Of a stretch of 64,000 bases of DNA, positions 46,392 to 58,545 are shown one piece after another. Every line of letters starts with the position of its first letter. Within the stretch, counting starts at the first letter, position 1. A program made the translations under genes and the position numbers. The stretch comes from Eustoma russellianum (Eukaryota > Streptophyta > Magnoliopsida > Gentianales > Gentianaceae): the NCBI GenBank assembly GCA_036186865.1, contig AP025053.1, forward strand, positions 4,572,035-4,636,034, given 5' to 3'. The notes under the pieces are model-generated. The model saw nothing but the letters and a program-made list of their open reading frames with translations, did not search any database and was not told the DNA's origin.

Positions 46392-49300
46392 TATTAGAGT
46401 GTATCTAGTCATCATTATCCACATGTGTAATTATCTTGTGTGTAATTATCTTGACATGATTGTATGGGTTGATTGATTAGCATGATTATAGGAGATGACA
46501 ATTAGCATGATTGTAGGAGATGATAGAACATATCAAGTGCATATATGTATACCATATCAAGACATGAATGAGATGGGAAAAATACATTTCACCATAATTA
46601 CTTTCATGGTATCAGAGCCAATTGTTGGCATTTGCATAGCAGAGAACGGCCGGCACATAAGCGGCCATTGAAGTTCCTTCATTTTTTTTTAATTTTGCAA
46701 AAGCTTCTTTCCTCACAAATTTTCATCATTTCCTTATCATTACTACTGATGGCCGAAAGCTCCCCTGACCGAGCCCCCCTGCCGCCGGCGACAAAGCTAC
46801 CCTACACCCCGTCTATTCGGTAGCTAATATTCAAAATAAGATACGTACTCTCGATGGAGTAAAAGTCACCTATTCTTCGTGGGTGAAGCTTTTCCAACTA
46901 CATGCTCGAGGATACGATGTGCTACGGCACATCGATGGTACCGCACCTTCCCTCAAAACCGACCCGAGTTACGACTCATGGTCCAAAATTGATGCAATTG
47001 TTCTCCAATGGATCTATGGTACCCTGTCTGATGATCTGCTAGTCCGGGTACTTGAAGCTGACACCACGGCACAACATGCTTGGGATCGTATCAAAGCCAT
47101 CTTCCTCAACAACAAGAACTCCCGTGCCGCCACCCTTGAACATGATTTCACCACTCTCACCTTGAGCTCCTGCTCATCCATGGAGGAATACTGTCAGAAA
47201 TTAAAAGATTTAGCTGATCAATTGACTGATGTTGATCATCCCGTTACTGAATCACGCTTGGTCTTACAGTTGGTTCGTGGTCTCCCCCCTGAGTTCGACA
47301 CCGTTGCCTCTTTTATCGATCAATCTAATGTCACTTGGGACCAGGCTCGCGATATGCTTCAACTGGAACAACATCGCCAGTCTGCCCGGCAGCATCAAAC
47401 GACGACGGCGTTTGTAGCACCGAGCGGTGCGCCCCCAATAGCGCCGCCATCACCGCCCGTGTCCAACACCACCACACCTCCTCACTTTGATCAGTCTTCC
47501 GGCCATCCACAGTGTGGTCGCGGCCGCGGCCGAAATTCATATCGCGGTGGTAGAGGACGCGGCCGCTTCTCTCCGCGGGCATCCTACTCACAGCCAGTGT
47601 ATGGACCTCCCGCTTGGTGGACCGCTCCACCGCCTTCACCGTATCCATCTCAGCCAGCATGGCCACCGATATGGCAATGGCCACCCTCACAGTCGCCGTC
47701 CCAGCCACCCACTCGGCCTCCATCTTATGGCCTTGTTGCTCCATCGCCGCCTTCCTTCCCGGCCTCTCACCACACGCAAGATGTGAATCCACTATCTCCT
47801 ACTGATTTGGGCACGGCGTTCAGCACGTTATCTCTCCAGCCGGATTCACACTGGTACATGGACTCGGGCGCCTCTTCTCACATTTCTTCAGATGCAGGTA
47901 AAATTATCACTCCCATTTCTACAACTACTAATGCTTCTATTCTTGTTGGTAATGGTTCTTCGTTGCCAATTACGGGCACTGGACATGGCCTTTACCCATC
48001 TCCCACCCGTACTTATCAACTCAACAATATCCTATTGGCCCCCACCATCGTTAAAAACCTTTTATCTGTTCGCCAATTTTCACGTGATAATAACGTATCC
48101 ATTGAATTTGACCCCTCTGGTTTTACTTTGAAGGACCTCAAGACTGGACGAATCCTTTCACGCCATGATAGCACCGCTGACCTATATCCGTTCACGCCTC
48201 CATCCCCAGTCTGCCTCGCTGCCTCTTCCACACCGTGGCATGACCGTCTTGGGCATCCAGGCTCTCAAGTTTTACAGTTTCTTAGTCGTCGTTCTTTAAT
48301 AAATTGTCCCCAAGACAATCTTAGTTCGTTTTGTCATAGTTGTCATATTGCAAATAATAAACGACTTCCTTTTGTTGATTCGAATTCATTTACTTATTCT
48401 CCGTTTGATATTATCCATTGCGATTTATGGACTTCACCAATTCTCAGCAAGACTTCCTACAAATATTACATGGTATTAATTGATAATTATTCTCACTACG
48501 TGTGGGCTTATCCTTTAAAATTCAAATCCGAGGCTTTCAACACATTCGTCAAATTTCATTGCCTCATCAAAACTCAATTCAACAAATCTATTAAAACTTT
48601 TCAATGTGACTTAGGGGGTGAGTTTGACAACACCGCCTTTCACCAGTTTGCTACTACTCACGGTCTTCTCTTTCCCTTCTCTTATCCTCATACCTCTTCC
48701 CAAAATGGCCGGGCCGAACGCATGATTCGACGCCTCAATGACATCGTTCGAGCCCTCCTATTTCACGCTCACCTTCCACCCGCTTTCTGGGTTGAAGCTC
48801 TCCACACGGCCGCCTACCTTCACAATATTCTCCCCACCAAACGCCTAAACTTCAACACCCCAACATACGCCCTCTTCCTACGTCACCCAACATACGACCA
48901 TTTACGCGTGTTTGGGTGCGCATGTTACCCCAATCTGTCTGCCACCCAGCCTCATAAACTTCATCCTAGGTCAATCCGGTGCATCTTTCTTGGCTATCCG
49001 TCTGTGTTTCGAGGTTATCGCTGTTTCGACCCCTCCACAGGCAAAGTCTACATATCTCGTCATATCACGTTTGATGAAACATCCTTTCCTTACGCCGACC
49101 CCCTTCCCTCAGCCTCATATAATTTCCTTGACTCCGACACCCCCACTACGTTTTCCTATACATTCCCCTCTCCTACTGTCCCCCCTGCGCCCTCTCCAAA
49201 CCCGTCACTGCCATCACTTCCCCCTACAAACCACCATCCTATGACCACCCGTGCAAAATCCGGCATATCCAAACCTAATCCCAAATATGGCCTTCACACC

Positions 49301-51082
49301 ACTACTACTTCCATATCACCCTTACCCACTTCCCACCTCAAAGCCCTAGCTGACCCTAATTGGCAACGTGCCATGCTCGCAGAATATCAAGCATTACTAG
49401 CTAATGACACTTAGGAGCTGGTCCCTCGACCAACCGATCATCCAGTTATTCGATGTATGTGGTCGTTTCGCCATAAATTTAAGACAGATGGGAGTCTTGA
49501 TCGCTATAAGGCCTGCCTTGTTGTCAATGGCAAATCTCAGACTGTGGGCCTCGACTGTACAGATACCTTTAGTCCGGTTGTTAAACCGGCCACTATTTGG
49601 ACAGTCTTATCACTTGCCCTATCACGCGGTTGGCCTATTCATAAGCTAGACGTCAAAAATGCTTTTCTTCACGGCACTCTACAGGAGACAGTTTACATGC
49701 ATCAGCCACCGGGGTTTGTCGATTCCACTCAACCCCATTATGTGTGTCGCCTTCGTAAGTCACTTTATGGCCTCAAGCAGGCCCCTCGGGCTTGGTACAC
49801 CCGATTTTCTATTTTCATCACTCATCATGGATTCAGGGGGAGCTTATGCGACACATCACTATTTATTTATCGTCATGGTGCTGATATGACATACTTATTA
49901 CTTTATGTGGATGACATCATTCTGACAGCCTCATCCTCGACCCTGCTCACTCATGTGATTCACCTCTTATCAGCCGAGTTTGCTATGACAAACCTTGGCT
50001 CACTATATCACTTTCTTGGCATTACTGTCACACGCGATGCTCAGGGGTTGTTTCTGTCTCAGGCTCAGTATGCTCGTGACATATTACATCGTGCCAATAT
50101 GTCGGACTGCAAACCATGTCTTACTCCAGTGGATACCTCCTCTAAACTCTCTGCATCTGACGGCGCCCTACTTCCAGATGGTACACACTACCGGAGTCTA
50201 GCTGGTGCACTCCAGTATCTCACTTTCACTCGCCCAGATATATCCTACGCAGTTCAGCAGGTTTGCCTCTTCATGCATGCTCCGCGTGAGCCTCATTATG
50301 CGTTTCTCAAACGCATCCTTCGCTACATTCAGGGGACTCTTTACTACGGCCTTCGTATGACTCCCTCTTCATGTGATTCTCTGATAGCATACTCTGATGC
50401 CGATTGGGGTGGTTGCCCAGATACCCGTCGCTCTACATCCGGCTACTGCGTGTTTCTTGGTAACAATCTCTTGTCTTGGTCATCGAAGCGTCAACCCACA
50501 ATATCCCGTTCTAGTGCCGAGGCGGAATACCGTGGCGTTGCCAATGCTGTCGCCGAAACAAGCTGGCTGCGTAATCTCTTACTTGAGCTTCATGTTCCAC
50601 TTCGGCGAGCCACAGTGGTCTACTGCGACAATGTATCCGCCGTCTATCTCACAGAAAATCCGGTTCAACATCAGCGTACCAAACATGTTGAGCTTGACAT
50701 TCACTTCGTCCGTGAAAAAGTCCGACTTGGCCAAGTTCGAGTGCTTCATGTTCCCGCACCTTATCAGTACGCCGACGTCTTCACTAAGGGACTTCCGCGA
50801 CACCTTTTCCAGTTTTTTCGTTCCAGCTTGACCGTGTGTCCGCACCCACGGTCCACCTGAGGCGGAGTATTAGAGTGTATCTAGTCATCATTATCCACAT
50901 GTGTAATTATCTTGTGTGTAATTATCTTGACATGATTGTAGGGGTTGATTGATTAGCATGATTATAGGAGATGTCAATTAGCATGATTGTAGGAGATGAT
51001 AGAACATATCAAGTGTATATATGTATACCATATCAAGACATGAATGAGATGGGAAAAATACATTTCACCATAATTGCTTTCA
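46392..51082 (+). mobile_element. Ty1/Copia element, nearly complete
   Basis: 4691 bp, LTRs 46392-46606 and 50868-51082 (215 bp each, about four differences), flanked by AGTAG (46387-46391, 51083-51087). LTRs start TATTAGAG and end CTTTCA, so the ends are TA..CA. The primer site TGGTATCAGAGCCA (46607-46620) immediately follows the 5' LTR, and the purine-rich CTGAGGCGGAG (50857-50867) precedes the 3' LTR. The interior codes Gag-protease-integrase-RT-RNase H in Copia order. Two lesions are visible: a frame change early in gag and one nonsense codon before RT. Confidence 0.95.
46750..50860 (+). pseudogene. Copia Gag-Pol polyprotein, two lesions
   Basis: ATG 46750 (MAESSPDRAPLPPATK) is shifted out of frame near 46810. 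From about 46812 one frame runs to 50860 apart from TAG at 49412-49414 (in ANDT*ELVP, where the family has Trp). Domains are as follows. Gag spans about 46880-47500 (WDRIKAIFLNNKNSRAATLE), followed by a Pro/Gly/Arg-rich linker. Protease has the active DSG in WYMDSGASSHIS. Integrase has the zinc region HDRLGHPGS...FCHSCHI and the acidic core residues in IIHCDLW, FQCDLGGEFD and QNGRAERM. RT contains LLYVDDIILTA; RNase H contains SDADWGGCPDTRRSTSGY and SSAEAEYRG. The C-terminus is complete (YADVFTKGLP). All catalytic motifs are present. Confidence 0.92.
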
Positions 51083-51220
51083 AGTAGAAAAAGTTACATC
51101 AATTCATAATATAAAACACCAAATATCTATTGCATTCTTTCATCATATCTACTAAAATCTAACTATTCATAGAACACGTATGAACGATAAAATCTAAACA
51201 TAGAAAGGTATAGTTTTACT

Positions 51221-51505
51221 TCGGCTGAGATCGAGAGAGGGAGAAAATGAGACAATATATGAGGCCTCCAATTACGCGCAGCCGCGTGTACAAAAAGAAA
51301 ATATGTTTAATTTTTTTGTTTTTAAAAAAGAGTTTCTTGTACACGTGTCAGCGCGTGATTGGAGGCTTCATATTTTGCCTCACTTTTTGACTCTCGTGAT
51401 CTGAACCCATTTTCCCGGTTGAAATCAAGAGAGGCAGAAAATGAAACAAGATATGATGCATCCAATCACATGCTGCCACGTGTATAAGAAACTCCTTTTT
51501 AAAAA
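51221..51505. repeat. Three-arm foldback repeat
   Basis: A unit of about 78 bp occurs as plus (51221-51297), minus (51336-51418) and plus (51418-51500). Its features are GA(A/T)ATC(A)AGAGAGG, AAAATGA(A/G)ACAA, (G/T)CCTCCAAT(C/T)ACGCG and GTGTA(C/T)A(A/T)G. The first two arms can form a hairpin with a T/A-rich loop. Likely a short MITE followed by part of another copy. Confidence 0.6.
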
Positions 51506-51657
51506 CAAAAAAAAAATTAAACCTTACCTGTTTTGAGATGATAAAATTCTACTTGAAATTTTCCTTTTTCTCTCCCTTTCCCCCTTCTTCTTCAGCATTA
51601 TGTGTCCAAATGCTATGGTACTCTTCTGCCTCTCGTTTCCTCCTTCTGTGCTTTTGT

Positions 51658-51958
51658 TTGTGGTTGTATGGTGCATAACAGTAGTGTGGTTTTCTTGCAT
51701 TCATGTCATGTGCATTTGCATGAGGTATACTGCGTCTATAGGGCGTGGGTACCGGGATGATATACTGTGTTTATAGGGCATGGGTGTCATGAGACAGGTC
51801 GCGTCTATAGAGCGGGGGTGTCCAAACGGCAAGTGGTGACTAGAGACCACGACGCTGGATTTAAGACCCGGGACATGCATTGCACGGTAGAGGTTTGGAT
51901 ATATCGCCTGACATGATTCTTGTTGCGTGTGACACGTTGATTGAGCATGCATAGATAA
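51658..51958 (+). mobile_element. Remnant of a Tekay-type LTR
   Basis: TTGCATTCATG, CCCGGGA(C)ATGCATTGCA and CTGACATGATTCTTGTTGCG with GTGTGACACGTTGATTGAGC correspond, in order, to 2398-2740 of the Tekay LTR. The hairpin array between these landmarks is replaced by a different tandem pattern (GTCTATAGGGCGTGGGT repeated about three times). No partner LTR or coding part nearby. Confidence 0.65.
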
Positions 51959-52985
51959 GGTAGCCCGATGGTGGTTACCCGTAGAGGTATAACTTACATT
52001 TTCGTTTTACCAATTTACCCTTATAAATAATTTTTTAGCATCTGTATATTCACAGCGTGTATATGTGCATAAATAAGAGCATCTTTATTAGTGAGACTGA
52101 AGAAGTATCTGAATAAAAGTCGACAATATTCTACTATTCTCATTCAAGCATAGAGTGAATTACTGGGAATGGCATTAGATTGCAAGCTAGAAGAAAATTT
52201 TGGGTAGCATTTGGGGTAGCACAAATGCCATGTTTAGAGAGTAGAACAAAGCATTTCTACGATCGAAATAACAACTGAGTTATATTCACATAGCGGAACA
52301 AAGCATTTCTTGTGAAAGTCGCCACTGCACATTATCTGTTTATCCCGTTTCCTTTCCAGAAGTCAACAGATATGAGCTGTTAGGTTTTATATGGTGCACG
52401 ATACGTGTGACTTAAGTTACATATCAAATACATGTGGACTTATGTATGTTATATATTATATGTTACTAATGTCGCGTAATATTTGCATTATGTTCGTATC
52501 CATATGTTAAGTGATCACTGCGGTATATTAGTGGAGACGCAGTGTAATCTAAATGGACCCCTAAATGTGTAGACAGTCGTACGGTCACAGTCATTGATGG
52601 TAAGACTCGTAAAGTAAAGACTGTATTATTAATGACATCTGGTTCCCGAATGACAAGAGCCCATGAATGTTTTAAGTTAGCTATTTAATATATATAATTT
52701 ATTATATATATTAAACATTTCCGTTACATATATTTATTAAAATGTAACGGAAAATGATGGTTTCCGTTTCAGCCATTATTTTGGTAAAAGGTTTCAGCAA
52801 ACGCTTCAGCAAATTGATTGAAAGGTTTATGGAATTTTCCACTATAAATGGAGCAAGCAAACAATGTGGGCAAAAAAATATATGAAAGGTTATTTCCATT
52901 TCTTTGCATTTGCAAAAGTTCAGAAGTTCCTATGCACACTTGCAAAGAAAGCATACGTATATTTATTTTATATATAAAACACTTT
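51959..52985. other. Spacer, nothing assigned
   Basis: AT-rich, no supported gene or terminal-repeat structure. Confidence 0.4.
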
Positions 52986-52990
52986 TGAGA

Positions 52991-53246
52991 GAAAGACACA
53001 CTATCTATGCTTTCCAGCGGGAATAGTAGTGGTAGTTGTTGAAACTTCATCAAGGTATTCAACAATTGGTGGATTCGTGCATTCAATTGGAAGACACAGT
53101 TGTCTCACGTGTCAGAACTAGAGGAAGACACACTATCTATCTTTTCCATTGAGAATAGTTGCGGTAGTTGTTGAAACTTTATCAAGGCATTCAACGGGTT
53201 CGTGCAATCACTTAAAAGACACAGTCACAGCACGTGTCAGAACTAC
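52991..53246. repeat. Tandem duplication of about 132 bp
   Basis: 52991-53122 and 53123-53246 share AAGACACACTATCTAT, GGTAGTTGTTGAAACTT, TCAAGG(T/C)ATTCAAC and CACGTGTCAGAACTA in order with small gaps. Confidence 0.8.
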
Positions 53247-53317
53247 TACAGCGTTAACAAATAGAGCAAGACGCATTTTCGCATTTATTCACTTTTCTTT
53301 TCTGTTCTCTTAAGTGA

Positions 53318-53838
53318 TCATCGAGTAACGGATCTACCATATAGATCTAACATAATCATCTTTCTTGCATCTTCAATTATCATATCAAAGCTTGATATGC
53401 CATTACCCGGATCATTTACTTGATTCAACACATCGAGCGTGTCGCCTTCCAAGAGAATCTTTCCAAACTGTTTCTCAATAGACAGCTGCACAACCAATTT
53501 CAAAGCAAAAGCTTTGATGAGGGAGTGAGTTCTCCCCCCACCTGTACCAGAGGCCCCTTAGCCAGGTGGGATGTAAATCGAGGGATGTGCTTCACCAGCA
53601 GCCCTGTAAAGGGAGAGGACACATGAGACTCAGCCAGCCCAGAGGCAACACTTGTAATATTTCAACAAGGATTGTCTCCACACGGACTCGAACTCGGGAC
53701 GTCGGGGTTCTAGCCCCAATCACCTTTGCCACTTACCACTGGACTATGCCCCTGGGGGCATTTCAAAGCAAAAGCTTCGATTACCTCTGTATCAATATTG
53801 CCCTGTCTTCTAAACATTTTTCCTGCGAGAAATTGCCC
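53318..53838 (-). pseudogene. LINE-type RNase H (RVT_3) fragment, C-terminal part, split by a SINE
   Basis: Reading the minus strand, 53838-53778 encodes DTEVIEAFALKL-type sequence. After the SINE (53515-53759) and its target duplication, 53496-53318 continues with VQLSIEKQFGKILLEGDTL and DVLNQVNDPG. These are the middle and end of the RNase H-like domain found at the C-terminus of plant LINE ORF2 and in related host proteins. The N-terminal part is at 58828-59060, beyond a nested MITE and Copia element. Not functional. Confidence 0.75.
53515..53759 (-). mobile_element. tRNA-derived SINE with 18 bp target duplication
   Basis: 245 bp, reverse strand starting TGCCCCCAGGGGCATAGTCC, A-box-like TAGTCCAGTGGTAAGTGG, B-box-like GAGTTCGAGTCC, and ending CTCCCTCATCA. 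Flanked by ATTTCAAAGCAAAAGCTT exactly on both sides (53497-53514, 53760-53777). Inserted into the LINE RNase H fragment. The long perfect duplication indicates LINE-driven, fairly recent insertion. Confidence 0.9.
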
Positions 53839-54455
53839 CTATCAACTAGGGCGGTAAACGAGCCGAGCATTGCGTTATTCAAGCTCGGTTCATTTAACTT
53901 AGCAAACGAGTCAAGCTTGTTTGTTTATTTAAACGAACATATTTAATTGTTCAAGCTTAGTTCGTTTAACTCACGAACAACATTAACGAGCCGAACACCT
54001 TAAACGAACGGTGCCACTTACCGAGTTCGAACAGAAAAAAGGTGTTCAAGCTATGTTCACTAACCTTTTATCCGAGCCGAGCTCAAGCTCGAACTTGAAC
54101 CAAACGAGCCAAACAACCGAACGGCTTAATGGCGGTTACACTACAATAAATGGCGTATATTCTGTATTCATTACTAGCATTCATTGTGTATCATAAATTG
54201 TACCATATATAGCATATACCAAATGTGTAATATTCTTTCATGATTGTATCATAATGATACAAGATAGGATAGCTTGATTAGTGGATCATGATAGGAAAGA
54301 TATTGTATACAAATATTGTTGATTGGATGAATGAAAGGCAAGGAGGATTTTCTATCTTTTATGGTATCAGAGCCATAATCATCCTCCACGCTTCTACCAC
54401 CACCGCCGGCGGCCATTCACCTCCCACCGCCGCCACTTTTCTTCCTTCAACACAA

Positions 54456-55521
54456 ATGGCTGACACCAAGTTTCATCCCGCACTTGCTGTCACCAACATC
54501 AAAAATTTCATCCCAATCACACTTGAAATGGAGAAAAGCCAATATACATCTTGGTCAGAACTTTTCAAAATTCACTGCCGGGCATATCAGGTTCTTGATC
54601 ACATCATCTCACCTTCGTCAAACGCCTCTACATCAACCGACAAATCAACTCCAGACACTAAACTATGGAGTCGTCTCGATGCTATTGTACTCCAATGGAT
54701 CTATGGTACTATCTCTATTGATTTACTGCACACCATTCTTGCTCCTGACCTCACTACTAAGAATGCTTGGGACAACCTGCAGAACATATTTCAGGATAAC
54801 AAACACTCTCGTGCTGTCTATCTTTCTTGATAATTTTTCTAACATCTCCTCTTATTGTCAAGAACTAAAATCCCTCGCATATCAATTGTCTAATGTGGGT
54901 TCTTCTGTCTCTGATCAACGCCTTGTTCTTCAACTCGTTAGTGGTCTGAACGAGAACTATGACGGAGTTGCTACCATTATCCAACAAAGCAACCCCTTAC
55001 CTACCTTCTGTGAAGCCTGTTCCCGCCTCATTCTCGAAGAAACCAGAAAATCTAAGCAAACTGCCTCTGCTGCTAAAGTTGCTGATACCGCCCTCAACAC
55101 CACCATCACAAACCCATCTCCATCTCCTGAGCCTCACCCGCCCAACCACCCTCCTTTTCCCCATCCACCCGTCCCAACTACCGGGGCCCCTCCCACCGTG
55201 GGCGCGGTCGCGGCCGCGGCCGTGGCCGCTCCAACCGTCTTCCCTGGCAACCCTCATATAACTCCTAGCAATCCTATCCACCATGGCGCTGGCCCTCCCC
55301 TCCTTGGTTTAACCCACCCTGCCCTTATCCCACTGTCTCAAACAACCACCCAACCCACCCCCAATCTGGCCTACTCGGCCCTCGTCCCTCTCAAGCCCAT
55401 CACGTCACACATTTCTCATCCCCGTATACACCTACTGATATTGACCAAGCCATACACACTCTCACTCTCAATATACCCGACCCTTCTTGGTATATGGATA
55501 CATGCGCCACCTCTCACATGA
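54456..55521 (+). pseudogene. Copia gag, frame-shifted (nested element)
   Basis: ATG 54456 (MADTKFHPALAVTNIKN) encodes Gag with YTSWSELFKIHCRAYQ and NAWDNLQNIFQDNKHSRAV. The frame ends at 54830 where a short deletion is likely. Gag resumes in another frame (SSYCQELKSLAYQLSNV, DQRLVLQLVSGLNE) and continues into a Pro-rich linker to 55521. Confidence 0.85.
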
Positions 55522-58500
55522 CCTCAAATTCAGGTATGATCTTGCCTTATTTTAATACTTCGCATTCAAATTCCATTATGGTTGGCAGTGGTCACTCCAT
55601 TCCTGTTCATGGCTCGGGTCATGCACGTCTTCCACCACCCTTACCCCCTCTTCACCTCTCAATTATTCTTCATGCTCCTCAGCTTGTCAAGAATCTTATA
55701 TCTGTTCGTCGATTTACCACTGATAATAATGTTGCAATTGAATTTGACGCTTCTGGTTTCTCTGTGAAGGATCGTCATACGGGCAACCAAATTCTGAGAT
55801 GCAATAGCACTGGTGACCTGTACCCCCTTACCACACCGACGCCACCCCCTCCTCATCCGCGTTCATGGCTTTGTCCGCTGATTTATGGCACAACCGACCA
55901 GGCCATCCTAGTCGTTCAGTTTTTGATTTTTTACAAAATAAAAATCTTATCAGTTGCAATTCCCATTGTAATAAAAACCCTTGTTCATCTTGTGTACTTG
56001 GCAAACATGTTAGATTGCCATTTTATGATTCTCTAAATAACACCAGTATGCCATTTGATATTTTACACAGTGATGTATGGACTTCGCCTGTTCTAAGTTC
56101 CACAGGTCACAAATATTATGTCCTTTTTATTGATGATTACTCTAATTTCTTGTGGACATTTCCTATGGGTCATAAATCCGAAGTGTTCACTCATTTTCTG
56201 ACTCTTTACAAATATATTCACACTCAATTTGGTGTTTCTGTTAAATGCTTGCAGTGCGATAATGGTCGTGAATATACAAACTCAAACTTCCAAAGTTTCT
56301 GCCACCAAAATGGTATGACATTACGCCTCTCATGTCCACATACATCTTCTCAAAACGGTAAAGCTGAATGAACCATACGTACCATCAACAATATTATGCG
56401 CACTCTACTCATCCACTCTGGTCTCCCGCCATCCTTTTGGCATCATGCCCTATCTATGGCTACATATCTCCTCAATGTACTCCCATGCAAAACTCTCTCT
56501 CATCTATCTCCCACACAAATCCTCTATAACAAAGTCCCCTCCTACTCTCATCTCCGTGTTTTTGGATGCCTCTGCTATCTCCTCACTCCCTCGACAACTA
56601 TACACAAACTCCAAGCTCGTTCTACACCGTGCATCTTTCTGGGGTATCCGTCTAACCACCGTGGGTACAAATGCTATGAAATCTCTACAGGTAAAATTCT
56701 CATATCCCGTCACATGATATTTGATGAAAATATTTTCTCCTATTCCACAATCTCTCCTGCCTCACCAAATAAATACGCCTTCCTCTATGATGACTACTCT
56801 CCACTACTTCACAATCCCCTCCTTCCACCCCCTCTCCATTCGCCGCCCCAACCACACCGCCCCCACACCTTCGGCCCCCCATCGCCTAACCCGATCCCAT
56901 CTACCCTCCAACATCCGTTCCCACAAATATTCGTACCATCACCACCCGCAGCATGCATGGTATTGTCAAACCAAAACGGCCTCTTAATCTCAATGTCAAC
57001 TCCACACCGTCTCCTCTCCCCCGTACTCCCACTGAGGCCCTTCGTGATCCAAACTGGTACGTTGCCATGCATGATGAATTTGATGCACTTATTAAAAATA
57101 AGACGTGGGTATTAGTTCCCCGTCCACCTCACGTTAACATTCTATGCTCCATGTGGATTTTCCGTCATAAAACTCGTTCTGATGGTTCTTTTGAGCGCTA
57201 TAAAGCTCGTCTTGTAGGTGATGGACGCTCTCAACAACAAGGCATTGACTATACTGATACTTTCAGTCCCGCAGTCAAACCCGCTACTATTCGCACTGTT
57301 CTCCATCTGGCTCTGTCCAAATCATAGCCTATTCATCAACTTGATGTTAAAAACGCCTTCTTGCATGGCACTCTACGGGAAACAGTATACATGCATCAAC
57401 CTATGGGTTTTCGTGATGCGACTCGTTCGGACTATGTTTGCTTACTCAAGAAGTCTCTTTACGGCTTAAAACAGGCCCCACGTGCTTGGTACCAACGCTT
57501 TGCTGATTATGCCTCATCTATTGGCTTTGTTCATAGTCGTTGTGATCATTCTCTGTTTATATATCATCACGGTACTGACATTGCATATCTCCTTCTCTAT
57601 GATGATGACATCATTCTTACTACTTCCTCCGATGCACTCCGGCGCAAACTCATGGCTCTTCTTGCATCGGAGTTCGCCATGAAAGATCTCGGCCCCTTGA
57701 GTTACTTCCTTGGTATTGCGGTTAGCCGTCATTCGGATGGTATATTTCTCCATCAACACAAGTACACTACCGAAATACTTGAACGCGCAGGTATGTCAAA
57801 TTGTAAGCCCCTCGCTACGCCAATAGACACGTCCGCCAAGCTCAGCAGCCACGCTGGCGTCCCCTACACCGATCCCACTCTCTATCGCCGCCTTGCCGAC
57901 GCTCTTCAGTATCTTACTTTTACACGCCCGGATATCACATATGCTGTTCAACAACTTTGTCTTCATATGCATGCGCCTCATGATATTCATATGACTGCCT
58001 TAAAACGTGTCCTCCGCTATCTCAAAGGTACTCCTCATTTCGGCTTACATCTCTCTAAATCACGCCATTCTACTCTTTTGTGCTACACCGACGTAGATTG
58101 GGCCGGTTGTCCCGACACTCGCCGTTCAACATCCGGTTATTGTATTTACTTAGGCGACAATCTCATTTCTTGGTCTTCTAAACGTCAACCAATTTTATCT
58201 CGTTCCAGTGCTGAGGCTGAATATAGAGGTGTAGCGAATGTTGTCGCTGAATCTTGTTGGCTGCGTAACTTACTACTCGAGCTACATTGTCTACTTACTC
58301 ACGCTACTATCGTTTACTGTGACAACATCAGTGCTGTTTATCTCTCAAGTAATCCGGTTCAACATCAACGTACTAAACATATTGAAATGGATATCCACTT
58401 TGTCCGTGAGAAGGTCGCCTGAGGCGACATACGCGTCACTCATGTTCCGTCTCGTCATCAACTCGCCGACATCTTCACCAAAGGTCTACCTCGAATTCTG

Positions 58501-58545
58501 TTTGATGATTTTCGAACCAGCCTCAACGTTCGCGAACTGCCCGTT
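55480..58545 (+). pseudogene. Copia protease, integrase, RT and RNase H, multiply broken
   Basis: Protease (about 55485) reads MDTCATSHM, so the catalytic D(S/T)G has become DTC. A frame change near 55860 leads to integrase (HNRPGHPSRSV, CSSCVLGKHVRLPF, HSDVWTSPV, QCDNGREYTN). This stops at a TGA (56369) inside NGKAE*T, where the family has Arg. RT is in two frames with stops near 56990 and at TAG 57326. The catalytic motif reads LLYDDDIIL (about 57595), where YVDD is normal. RNase H (CYTDVDWAGCPDTRRST, SSAEAEYRGVAN) runs to TGA 58420, beyond which the last residues (HQLADIFTKGLP) can still be read. It cannot encode active enzymes. Confidence 0.88.
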
